Origin: an uncultured Pelagibacteraceae bacterium | Lineage (GTDB): Bacteria; Pseudomonadota; Alphaproteobacteria; Pelagibacterales; Pelagibacteraceae | NCBI GenBank assembly: GCA_902617975.1 | Contig: CACMYV010000006.1 | Span: forward strand, 1-43,836 | Length of the DNA: 43,836 bases | Direction of reading: 5' to 3' | Translations under genes and position numbers: made by a program | Part shown: piece after piece, positions 1 to 7,503 of the stretch | How positions within the stretch are numbered: position 1 is the first letter of the stretch | How the letters are laid out: each line of letters starts with the position of its first letter | Notes under the pieces: model-generated | The model's database searches: none | The model's input: the letters and a program-made list of their open reading frames with translations, nothing else | What the model was told of the DNA's origin: nothing

Positions 1-1434
1 AGTTTAAAAAGACAAGGGTCAGGTGGCTTTAAAGAAATTGATGATGTTTCAATTGCTGCTCCTCTTACAAAATATAGTGCAAGCATTACAGATGGAACAA
101 GAATTAGAGAATTTGTTGATAAAGCATACAGAATTGCAACAAATGGATACCCTGGAGCTGTTCATCTAAGTTTACCAGTAGACATAATGTTTTCTTCATT
201 TGAAGAAAATGCTGGACTTGAAGAAAGGCCATTTTCACATAAAGCAAAGCCAGTTGCAAAAGCATGGCCAGATCCAAATGCTCTATCAAGAATACTTGGG
301 TTAGCATGTAATGCAAAAAAACCTGTCATAATTGGAGGGCATGGTGTTTGGTGGTCAAACTCAGAAAAAAATTTAGAGACTGCTGGTGAAAGTTTAAATA
401 TTCCAGTTTTTAATGTGCCTTACCATCAAAAACTTTTAGGAGAAGAGGCAAATGCATATATGGGTTTAGCAGATATTCATCAATATCCACCATCGGAATT
501 TGCATTACATAATTCAGACTTAGTTTTGATGATTGGTGCAAGATTAGATAACCAAATGAATTTTGGTAACCCTCCTTTCATTCCAAAAACAACAACTTTA
601 GTTTGTATTAACGGTTCCCATGAAGAAATTGAGTTTAATAGAGCAGCTGATCATAACCTTTTATGTGATCCAGGAGTATTTTTGGATACTCTATGTAATT
701 TAAAGAAAAATAATAAATGGAATTTAGGAAATAGTTGGTTTCAAGATAATAAAAATAAAAAAAAAGATTGGGTAGATAAATCTTTAAATGAATTAAAAAT
801 TGAAGCAGATAAAGCAAAAAAAAATGGTGGAAAAATTCATCCACTGCAATTAGCGTTAGACGTTCAAGACGTAATGGATGAGAAAGATTGGCTTATAATT
901 GATGGAGGAAATACTCATTTCTGGTCGGAGATCGCAATAAATTTAGCCGGAGCTCAAGGAAAAAAATTGGGTGGAATTTTACATCCTGGCACATTTAGTA
1001 TGCTGGGTGTTGGTGTATCATTTGCATTGTCTGCAAAAAATAATAACCCTAAATCGAATGTAATTTTAATTAGTGGAGATGGTGCCTTTTTATCTGGAGG
1101 CATGTCTATAGAAACTGCATTTTTTGAAAAGAAACCAATCGTAGTTGTTATTGACAATAATGGTGGCTTAGCATCAATTGGTCAACAACAAGAAAGACTA
1201 TTTGAAAGCGGAAAAAGAGTTGCAACAGATTTTAGAGATATACCTTTCCACAGTATATTTGAAGGTTTTGGGGGTCATGGAGAATTAGTAACGAAAAGAG
1301 AGGAATTGGGTCCAGCATTAAAAAGAGCTATTGCGAGCGGTAAAACTGCTTGTGTAAATGTAAAAGCTAAACCAGTATTAAGTCCAATTGTTGCTGCTGT
1401 GGCCAGCAAGAGAGAGAAATCTTCAATAGAGTAA
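1..1434 (+). CDS. Thiamine-diphosphate-dependent enzyme, 5' end missing
   Basis: The frame is already open at base 1, so the gene starts outside the window and only about 477 C-terminal codons are present, against about 550-590 for the acetolactate synthase/oxalyl-CoA decarboxylase superfamily. The central domain (from about base 270) shows PVIIGGHGVWW and LMIGARLD, typical of the Rossmann-like TPP_enzyme_M domain. The C-terminal domain has the TPP/Mg motif GDG (about 1078-1086) followed after 24 residues by NN. It is not a convincing glyoxylate carboligase, because the characteristic C-terminal motif of that enzyme is absent. The substrate is unknown; decarboxylation or carboligation of a 2-oxo acid or 2-hydroxyacyl-CoA is likely. 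The next gene begins 1 bp downstream, so it is co-transcribed with the HIU-hydrolase-like, DmdA-like and thiolase genes. Confidence 0.85.
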   Translation, partial: SLKRQGSGGFKEIDDVSIAAPLTKYSASITDGTRIREFVDKAYRIATNGYPGAVHLSLPVDIMFSSFEENAGLEERPFSHKAKPVAKAWPDPNALSRILGLACNAKKPVIIGGHGVWWSNSEKNLETAGESLNIPVFNVPYHQKLLGEEANAYMGLADIHQYPPSEFALHNSDLVLMIGARLDNQMNFGNPPFIPKTTTLVCINGSHEEIEFNRAADHNLLCDPGVFLDTLCNLKKNNKWNLGNSWFQDNKNKKKDWVDKSLNELKIEADKAKKNGGKIHPLQLALDVQDVMDEKDWLIIDGGNTHFWSEIAINLAGAQGKKLGGILHPGTFSMLGVGVSFALSAKNNNPKSNVILISGDGAFLSGGMSIETAFFEKKPIVVVIDNNGGLASIGQQQERLFESGKRVATDFRDIPFHSIFEGFGGHGELVTKREELGPALKRAIASGKTACVNVKAKPVLSPIVAAVASKREKSSIE

Positions 1435-1435
1435 A

Positions 1436-1771
1436 ATGGCAAAATTTAGCTCACATTTATTGAATGGTTCTGATGGAACTCATGCAAGTAACGTCAAAGT
1501 AAAGATTTATCAAATACAATCCTCAAAATTAAAAAAGCTTTTTTTGAATACAAAGACTGATGGAAATGGTAGGATTAATCAGCATTTCAATCTTAGCAAA
1601 AAAGATTGTAAATGCGATTATGAAATGATTTGTGATATTAAAAGATACTTTAAAAAGAAAAAAATTGTGGGTGAAATAGTCGTAAAATTTAAAATGACTG
1701 ATAATAAAAAAAATTACCACTTACCAATAATAATTTCTCCTAACAGCTATACAGTTTGGTGGTCAAAATAA
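1436..1771 (+). CDS. Transthyretin-like / 5-hydroxyisourate hydrolase-like protein
   Basis: This 111-residue protein has the usual length and order of motifs of the HIU hydrolase/transthyretin fold: FSSHLLN at residues 4-10, TDGNGR ending at R46, YEMICDIKRYF around 62-72, and YHLPIIISP from 94. The three catalytic positions of HIU hydrolases (His9, Arg47 and His98 in described enzymes) appear to be H7, R46 and H95. The C-terminal signature YRGS is replaced by VWWSK, so the substrate may differ. HIU hydrolase normally follows uricase in purine breakdown, yet no other purine gene is visible. The gene sits 1 bp after the TPP enzyme and 3 bp before the DmdA-family gene, which implies a role in their pathway. 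The family call is fairly firm; the reaction is not. Confidence 0.72.
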   Translation: MAKFSSHLLNGSDGTHASNVKVKIYQIQSSKLKKLFLNTKTDGNGRINQHFNLSKKDCKCDYEMICDIKRYFKKKKIVGEIVVKFKMTDNKKNYHLPIIISPNSYTVWWSK

Positions 1772-1774
1772 TAT

Positions 1775-2938
1775 ATGGCTTCGTTGATACAAAGCAAAAT
1801 TAGTTCAAAACTAAATATGTCTAGGAGAATAAGAAGAACTCCTTACACCAAGAGAGTTGAAGAATGTGGTGTAACTGATTTTACTGTTGTAAATCATATG
1901 CTCTTACCAAAAAGATTTCAGAAATCTGTTGAGGATGATTATTGGCATTTAAATGAGCATGTTCAGCTATGGGATGTTTCTTGTCAAAGACAAGTTCAGA
2001 TATCAGGTCCAGACGCTAGTTTATTAGTACAAAAAATGACGCCAAGATCTTTAAAAAATATGGAGACTGGAAAATGTTTTTATATTCCTATGATAGATGA
2101 AAATGCTGGAATGATAAATGATCCAGTGTTGTTAAAGTTAGATGATGATATGTTTTGGATTTCTATAGCAGACTCTGATGTATTGCTTTGGGCAAAAGGT
2201 ATTGCAGTTGGTTTAAATCTAAATGTGAGCATAACAGAACCAGACGTATATCCTCTTGCAGTACAAGGTCTAAAGTCTGAAGATTTGATGGCATCAATAT
2301 TCGGAGAAGATATTAGAAAATTAAAATTTTTTAATTTTAGAATATTTGATTTTTTAGGAACTAAACAAGTTATTGCAAGATCAGGATATAGCAAACAAGA
2401 TGGATTTGAGATTTATTTTAAATGCTTTGAAAATTACTTCGACAAAAATGAAATGGGAGAAAAAATTTGGGATATAATATGGAAAGCGGGGAAAGAATTT
2501 AACATTGCTCCAGGATGCCCAAATTTAATTGACAGAATAGAAGCAGGATTAATGTCATATGGAAATGATTTTACAAAAGAAAATAATCCAATTGAATGTA
2601 ACTTAGAAAAATATTGTAGTGACAAAAGCGATCATGATTTCATTGGAAAAAATGCTTTAGATAAAATTAAGAAACAAGGTGTAAAACAAAAATTAAAAGG
2701 GGTATTGTTTGATGGTCTAGATTGTCCTCCATGTTCAATTCCTTTTCCACTTTATTCAAAAGATAAGAAATTAATTGGTAAAATTACTTCAGGGATTTAT
2801 TCTCCAAAATTCAAAAAAAATATTGGTTTATCTATGATTTTAAATGAATTTTGCAAAACAGGATCAGAAGTTTTAGTTCACACTCCTGATAATAAATTAA
2901 GAAAAGGAATTGTGTCCTCTTTACCATTTTCAAAATAA
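1775..2938 (+). CDS. dmdA: DmdA-family tetrahydrofolate-dependent demethylase (aminomethyltransferase fold)
   Basis: This 387-residue protein has the GcvT-like fold. Several stretches strongly recall the DMSP demethylase DmdA: SRRIRRTPYTKRVE, VVNHMLLPKRF, DYWHLNEHVQLWDVS, IDENAGMINDPV and WISIADSDV. DmdA moves a methyl group from dimethylsulfoniopropionate to tetrahydrofolate, giving methylmercaptopropionate. Described DmdA proteins are about 369 residues; a second ATG at 1817 would give 373 residues starting at SRRIRR, so the first 14 residues are doubtful. The first ATG lies 3 bp after the upstream stop, which favours it as the operon start. DmdA-like paralogues acting on other methylated compounds exist, and dmdB, dmdC and dmdD are absent from the window, so family membership is firm but DMSP as substrate is only likely. 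Confidence 0.75.
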   Translation: MASLIQSKISSKLNMSRRIRRTPYTKRVEECGVTDFTVVNHMLLPKRFQKSVEDDYWHLNEHVQLWDVSCQRQVQISGPDASLLVQKMTPRSLKNMETGKCFYIPMIDENAGMINDPVLLKLDDDMFWISIADSDVLLWAKGIAVGLNLNVSITEPDVYPLAVQGLKSEDLMASIFGEDIRKLKFFNFRIFDFLGTKQVIARSGYSKQDGFEIYFKCFENYFDKNEMGEKIWDIIWKAGKEFNIAPGCPNLIDRIEAGLMSYGNDFTKENNPIECNLEKYCSDKSDHDFIGKNALDKIKKQGVKQKLKGVLFDGLDCPPCSIPFPLYSKDKKLIGKITSGIYSPKFKKNIGLSMILNEFCKTGSEVLVHTPDNKLRKGIVSSLPFSK

Positions 2939-2961
2939 TAATTAGTAGGTATAAGTCTTAT

Positions 2962-4086
2962 ATGAAAAGAGCAGTTATAGCAGGATATTCAAGATCACCT
3001 TTTACAATGGCAAGAAAAGGTGAATTAATTGATGTTAAGCCTGTAAATATGTTTGCAGAAGTTGTTAAAAATCTTGTATCTAAAACTAAAGTAAATCCTG
3101 CTGATATAGAAGATATTGTTGTTGGGTGCGCTTTCCAGGTTGGAGAGCAGAGTTTTAATATTGGGAAACTCACAACATTTTTATCTGGAATGGAAATACA
3201 TACGTCTGGAATGACTGTCGATAGATGGTGTGGTTCATCTATGGAAGCTATTCATGTTGCAGCAGGTAAAATAGCAATGGGTGCAGGAAAAGTTTTCGTA
3301 TGTGGAGGTGTTGAAAGTATGACTAGAGTTACAACTGGCTTTGAACCAATACCTTATCCTTACACAGATAAAGAAAATCCAAATGTTTATTTTTCAATGG
3401 GAATTACTGCTGAAAATGTTGCCAAGAGATATAAAATATCAAGAACTGAGCAACAAGAGTTTGCAATTCAAAGTCATCAAAAAGCCAATGAAGCTGAAGT
3501 TAATGGTAAATTTAAAAATGAAATCGTTGAAATCGCTGGTTGCACAAAAGATGGAAACATACGTCCAAAAAGTAATCAAGAAACTTTAGATGGTTTAAAA
3601 CTTGCATTTGATCAAGAAGGAACTGTTACTGCAGCAACATCCTCACCTCTTACCGATGGAGCAGCAGCAACATTGATATGTGAAGAAAGCTATGCAAAAG
3701 AAAATGGTTTAGAGATTTTAGCTAGAATTGTTTCAACTGGAGTTAAAGGATGTGAACCAGATGTAATGGGACTTGGACCTATAGGAGCAACTAAAAAAGC
3801 ATTAGAGAGAGCAAATTTATCAATTAATGATATCGATATTGTAGAGATTAATGAAGCTTTTGCTTCTCAATCAATAGCATGTTTAAAAGATCTTGGTATC
3901 GATCAAAAGAAAGCTAATTTGGATGGTGGAGCGTTAGCTCTAGGACACCCTCTAGGAGCAACAGGAGCTAGAATTACTGGCAAAGCTGCTGATTTGCTTA
4001 GACGTGAAAATAAGAAATACGCTTTATCTACTCAATGCATCGGTTTAGGTATGGGTATTGCGACTGTAATCGAGTCGGTAAATTAA
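2962..4086 (+). CDS. Thiolase (acetyl-CoA acetyltransferase family)
   Basis: This 374-residue thiolase is slightly shorter than the usual 390-400. The acyl-accepting cysteine is C90 in DRWCGSS, the NEAFASQ motif is present, the GHPLGATGAR motif carries H329, and the second catalytic cysteine is C359 in TQCIGLGMG. All residues needed for biosynthetic or degradative thiolase chemistry are therefore there. Its role could be acetoacetyl-CoA cleavage or formation, or thiolysis of another 3-oxoacyl-CoA made by the upstream enzymes. It is the last gene of the plus-strand run, 23 bp after the DmdA-family gene. Its stop codon directly abuts the stop codon of the convergent permease gene, leaving no room for a separate terminator. 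Confidence 0.9.
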   Translation: MKRAVIAGYSRSPFTMARKGELIDVKPVNMFAEVVKNLVSKTKVNPADIEDIVVGCAFQVGEQSFNIGKLTTFLSGMEIHTSGMTVDRWCGSSMEAIHVAAGKIAMGAGKVFVCGGVESMTRVTTGFEPIPYPYTDKENPNVYFSMGITAENVAKRYKISRTEQQEFAIQSHQKANEAEVNGKFKNEIVEIAGCTKDGNIRPKSNQETLDGLKLAFDQEGTVTAATSSPLTDGAAATLICEESYAKENGLEILARIVSTGVKGCEPDVMGLGPIGATKKALERANLSINDIDIVEINEAFASQSIACLKDLGIDQKKANLDGGALALGHPLGATGARITGKAADLLRRENKKYALSTQCIGLGMGIATVIESVN

Positions 4087-4941
4087 TTATCTATTAATTC
4101 CTCTTAAACGTTCTGATCTTCTTCTTAATAATTCAGCACTTATCAATATTAAGGTCGATAAAACAATTAAACATGTAGCAACTGCTAGAATTGTAGGACT
4201 TAATTGTTCTCTTAAACCTGTCCACATTTGAATTGGAATAGTTGTATTTTCAAGACCAGCTAAAAATAAAACGACTACAACTTCATCAAAAGAAGTTACA
4301 AAAGCAAACAAACCTCCTGATATTACTCCAGGTAAAATCAATGGAAGTGTTACTTTCATAAATGTATTTACTGGGTTACTACCTAAACTAGCTGCCGCTC
4401 TTGTTACACTATGATCGAAACCTGATAATGTTGCAGTAACAGTAATTACAACAAAAGGTGTTCCCAAAATTATATGAGCTAAAACTATTCCTGTATGAGT
4501 TGCTGCTAAACCTGCTTTTGCCATAAAAAAGAATATTGCAACACCTGATATAATAAGTGGAACTATCATTGGCGAAATCAAAGTTGCCATTATTATTCCT
4601 TTAAAAGGCATGTGTCTGCTGCTCAATCCTAATGCAGCAACCGTTCCTAAAATTACTGACCCTAAAGTTGCAAATATAGCAATAATAAAACTATTCTTTG
4701 CAGCAAGACCCCATGGGTTCTTTGTACCGTAAACCATATCTTTGTACCATCTTAATGAAAAAGCATCTGGGTCTAAATTCTTCATTCCTTCTGAAAAAAC
4801 AAGAAACTCTTCTGCATTAAATGATAATGGAAATATTACAAACAAAGGTGCTATTAAAAAAATAAAAACAAAAGTACATATGGCAATGTAAAAGTAGTGC
4901 CAAATTCTATATCTAGTTTCTGTATACTTTGGTAATGCCAT
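4087..4941 (-). CDS. Polyamine-type ABC transporter permease (PotC-like)
   Basis: This 284-residue inner-membrane permease of the binding-protein-dependent family has about six hydrophobic segments, the first near residues 15-38. The EAA loop, which contacts the ATPase, is visible as TRAAASLGSNPVNTF followed by LPLILPGVISG. Size and sequence fit PotC of spermidine/putrescine importers. It is the last gene of the block ATPase, binding protein, PotB-like, PotC-like, and its start follows the PotB-like stop by 1 bp. The substrate cannot be read from the permease. The neighbouring EutD-like and EutA-like genes suggest a small nitrogenous compound rather than necessarily a polyamine. Confidence 0.88.
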   Translation of the reverse strand: MALPKYTETRYRIWHYFYIAICTFVFIFLIAPLFVIFPLSFNAEEFLVFSEGMKNLDPDAFSLRWYKDMVYGTKNPWGLAAKNSFIIAIFATLGSVILGTVAALGLSSRHMPFKGIIMATLISPMIVPLIISGVAIFFFMAKAGLAATHTGIVLAHIILGTPFVVITVTATLSGFDHSVTRAAASLGSNPVNTFMKVTLPLILPGVISGGLFAFVTSFDEVVVVLFLAGLENTTIPIQMWTGLREQLSPTILAVATCLIVLSTLILISAELLRRRSERLRGINR

Positions 4942-4942
4942 A

Positions 4943-6205
4943 CTAACCTAACTTAATATTATCAACTCCAACTAATTTATTATAAAGCCAATAGATAACC
5001 AAAACTCCTCCAAGCAACATAAGACCCATCGCTGAAGCAAAACTCCAATCTAAAGTAGTTTTCATATGATATGCAATTTGGTTACTAATTAAGGTTCCTG
5101 ATGCTCCCCCAACTAAAGCGGGTGTGATGTAGTATCCAATTGCTAAAATAAAAACTAAAAGACACCCTGCCCCGATACCTGGTATGGTTAATGGAAAATA
5201 TACTTTCCAAAAAGCTACAAAAGGTGTTCCACCAAGAGATTTACCTGCTCTCATTAAACTTGGCGAGATAGTTTTCATCACACTGTAAAGTGGTAAAACC
5301 ATAAATGGTAATAGAATTTGTGTCATAGCAACATAAGTTCCGACTTTGTTGTACATCATTTCTGGCCTATTATCGTCTGACACAAGGCCAATCAATACAA
5401 AGAAATCATTAACTACTCCTTGCTGTTGAAGCAAAATCATCCAGCTAGCTGTTCTAACTAATAACGACGTCCAAAACGGAAGAAGAACACAAATCATTAA
5501 TAAATTACTATACTTCATTGGAAGTGTTGCTAGTAAATGGGCTATTGGGTAACCCATTAAGAAACAGAATACAGTAACAAAGAAAGCAACCTCTACAGTT
5601 CTCAACCATAAAATTCTATGTATTCTTCTATCTTCACTAACTTGAGTAATTTTGTTATCTTCATTCAAATACATATCCATAGCTTTTAAATATTTAGCTG
5701 AAGTGTAAGGAGGTGCAGTCCTTTTAATTGCTTGCCAGTATTCTACATTTCTCCATCTCTTATGAACTTTCATTATTTGTTCTTTAATACTTTGTGTCTC
5801 GTCAATTTTATTTCTTTTTACCTGTCTGAATAATTTTTTTGTGATGGTGTTGAACCCATTTTTTTCTTTATTAAGTCTTTGAGCTAGTTTTCCATGTTCT
5901 TTTTTTTCTACAAGAATTTTAAAATCAGATAAAAATGAAGCAAATACTTCTTCAGATGGAAGTTCTTTACCATCCCATGTCTCCATAGACTTAAATGTTT
6001 TTGGAAGCATGTTTGTAATCATTTTATCATCAATACTTCTTGTAAACATTTCTCCGATTGGAAAAATATAAGTAATAATCAAAAAAAGTAGTAATGGCGC
6101 AACAAGTAAAAATGCTTTAATTTTGTTTTTTCTTTCAGCTTTTTTTAAACTTATCTCTAAAGGAATTCCGTCAGTTGTAAGTATTTGTTTTGTTTCGCTG
6201 CTCAT
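4943..6205 (-). CDS. Polyamine-type ABC transporter permease with long N-terminal insertion (PotB-like)
   Basis: This 420-residue permease partners the PotC-like protein. A charged N-terminal region is followed by a membrane segment near residues 30-52. A polar stretch of about 145 residues (roughly 53-200), rich in Lys, Glu and Arg, comes before the normal set of membrane helices. The EAA loop reads MRAGKSLGGTPFVAF and then FPLTIPGIGAG. Classical PotB proteins are about 275-310 residues, so the inserted region between the first and second helices accounts for the extra length. Its topology places it most simply in the periplasm, where it could touch the binding protein. The start ATG lies just after the intra-operon hairpin at 6214-6237. 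Confidence 0.87.
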   Translation of the reverse strand: MSSETKQILTTDGIPLEISLKKAERKNKIKAFLLVAPLLLFLIITYIFPIGEMFTRSIDDKMITNMLPKTFKSMETWDGKELPSEEVFASFLSDFKILVEKKEHGKLAQRLNKEKNGFNTITKKLFRQVKRNKIDETQSIKEQIMKVHKRWRNVEYWQAIKRTAPPYTSAKYLKAMDMYLNEDNKITQVSEDRRIHRILWLRTVEVAFFVTVFCFLMGYPIAHLLATLPMKYSNLLMICVLLPFWTSLLVRTASWMILLQQQGVVNDFFVLIGLVSDDNRPEMMYNKVGTYVAMTQILLPFMVLPLYSVMKTISPSLMRAGKSLGGTPFVAFWKVYFPLTIPGIGAGCLLVFILAIGYYITPALVGGASGTLISNQIAYHMKTTLDWSFASAMGLMLLGGVLVIYWLYNKLVGVDNIKLG

Positions 6206-6213
6206 AAATAAAA

Positions 6214-6237
6214 AGGGCGACTTAAAAAAGTCGCCCT
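6214..6237 (-). terminator. Hairpin between binding-protein and permease genes (attenuator-like)
   Basis: A 10-bp perfect stem (AGGGCGACTT and its complement) closes a 4-base AAAA loop and, on the minus strand, is followed by a T-rich run. It looks like a leaky intrinsic terminator between the binding-protein gene and the permeases. Such a structure would keep the binding protein in excess over the membrane components, and would also protect the 3' end of its message. Confidence 0.7.
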
Positions 6238-6272
6238 ATATATATTATATTATTCTAGTCTTTTATACTCTT

Positions 6273-7388
6273 TTATAGACCAGCTTTCATAGCTTCCCAC
6301 TTCTCACCAAGTTCTGTACCGTTATCAGCCCAGAAAAATGGATCAACTAAAAAGTATTTTTTAGTGTTTGCAGGAGCAGTTGGCATTTGTGGCATCATTT
6401 CAGTTTTACCATCTTTGTACCAAGGCTCATTTGCTTTGATAATTTCTAAAGATGATAATCTGTATGGAGCATATGCAATATATTTAGCACTTCCAGCTAA
6501 CATTTCAGTGTTAGTCATCATTGCTAAAGCTTTTTTAGCATTTGCTTCATCTGGTCCACCTTTAACAAGTGCGAAATATTCATAGTCAAGACCTTGTCCA
6601 TCCCATACTTGTTTAATTGGAGCACCTTCACCGATTTCAGCATTAAAGAATCTTCCATTCCAACCAGTTGCCATAACAACTTCACCAGATACTAATAATT
6701 CTGGTGGTTGAGCACCTGCAGACCAGAATACACATCCACCATTTGGATCTGTACAAAGCTCTTTAATTTTATTCATAGCTCTATTAACACCAGCTTCAGT
6801 TTCTAGTAATTTGTAGATCTCTGATCCACCTTTACCCATATAAACACCGTCACCAGCTAATGCTATTTCTAGGTTTGTTAGAGCAGATTTGTAAATAGCT
6901 CTTTTTCCTGGAAATTTTTTAGTGTTAAAGAAATCTTTTATAGTCGATGGTGTACCGTCAACGTTGTTTACGTTGTAAGCATAGTTCCAAGAATATAAAA
7001 TGTTTCCTACAGCACATTTACTCGGCATTGGAGCAAAGAAATCTTCACTTGCAGGAGTTCCATCTGGAGCTGCAGGGAAGTCTTTGTCAAAATCGAATTC
7101 GACAAAAATTCCTTCGTCACATCCGTTGATAGTATCAAATGCGAATACATCGATAATATCCCAAGTAATTGCACCTGCTTCTTTTTGAGCTTTAATCTCA
7201 GATAATCCACCTGAATAGTCTACCCAGTTGATATCAACACCAAGAGCTTTTGCAGTTGGATCACCATACCCTAGCTTTTGAGACTCTGTATAAGCTCCAC
7301 CCCAAGATGCTACTGTAACCGCAAATGCTGATGAAGTTATTGAAAGAGCAAAAGAAAGAGCAAGTAATAATTTACTTAATTTTTTCAT
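6273..7388 (-). CDS. Periplasmic solute-binding protein, PotD/PotF-like (family 1)
   Basis: This 371-residue protein has a clear signal peptide: a Lys-rich start, a hydrophobic core and a likely cleavage after SSAFA near residue 23. The mature protein opens with VTVASWGGAYTESQ, typical of polyamine-type and related small-cation binding proteins. ITWDIIDVFAFD and LYSWNYAYN are further family-like segments. The start is well supported, because an almost ideal Shine-Dalgarno sequence (GGAGGAT at 7391-7397) lies 2 bases before the ATG. It supplies substrate to the two permeases encoded downstream. The ligand is unknown; gene context suggests an ectoine-, creatine- or amino-acid-derived compound as an alternative to polyamines. 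Confidence 0.88.
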   Translation of the reverse strand: MKKLSKLLLALSFALSITSSAFAVTVASWGGAYTESQKLGYGDPTAKALGVDINWVDYSGGLSEIKAQKEAGAITWDIIDVFAFDTINGCDEGIFVEFDFDKDFPAAPDGTPASEDFFAPMPSKCAVGNILYSWNYAYNVNNVDGTPSTIKDFFNTKKFPGKRAIYKSALTNLEIALAGDGVYMGKGGSEIYKLLETEAGVNRAMNKIKELCTDPNGGCVFWSAGAQPPELLVSGEVVMATGWNGRFFNAEIGEGAPIKQVWDGQGLDYEYFALVKGGPDEANAKKALAMMTNTEMLAGSAKYIAYAPYRLSSLEIIKANEPWYKDGKTEMMPQMPTAPANTKKYFLVDPFFWADNGTELGEKWEAMKAGL

Positions 7389-7400
7389 TTATCCTCCGTT

Positions 7401-7428
7401 TAAACGTTTAATATAAATTAATTTATAT
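7401..7428. repeat. Two adjacent AT-rich palindromes in the leader of the binding-protein gene
   Basis: An 18-bp perfect palindrome (ATATAAATTAATTTATAT, 7411-7428) lies next to a 10-bp one (TAAACGTTTA, 7401-7410), just upstream of the Shine-Dalgarno sequence. They could be operator sites or form a leader hairpin. In DNA this AT-rich, chance palindromes are common, so function is unproven. Confidence 0.45.
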
Positions 7429-7434
7429 AAGCGA

Positions 7435-7463
7435 AGTACAACAAAAACGATATTCAGAGTCAA
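7435..7463 (-). promoter_or_regulatory. Candidate promoter for the binding-protein gene
   Basis: On the minus strand, TTGACT (7463-7458) is separated by 17 bases from TGTACT (7440-7435). These match the sigma-70 consensus at 5 of 6 and 4 of 6 positions. This would let the binding-protein gene be transcribed separately from the ATPase gene upstream, with a leader of about 40 bases that contains the palindromes. Confidence 0.4.
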
Positions 7464-7503
7464 CAGGCCATTTTGTTATAGGAATACTGGGATATTTAAG
7501 AAA

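Noticed and set aside
1-1434. Glyoxylate carboligase, which would pair with HIU hydrolase in purine breakdown
   Set aside because: The C-terminal sequence after the TPP motif does not resemble Gcl, so the purine-pathway reading is not supported.
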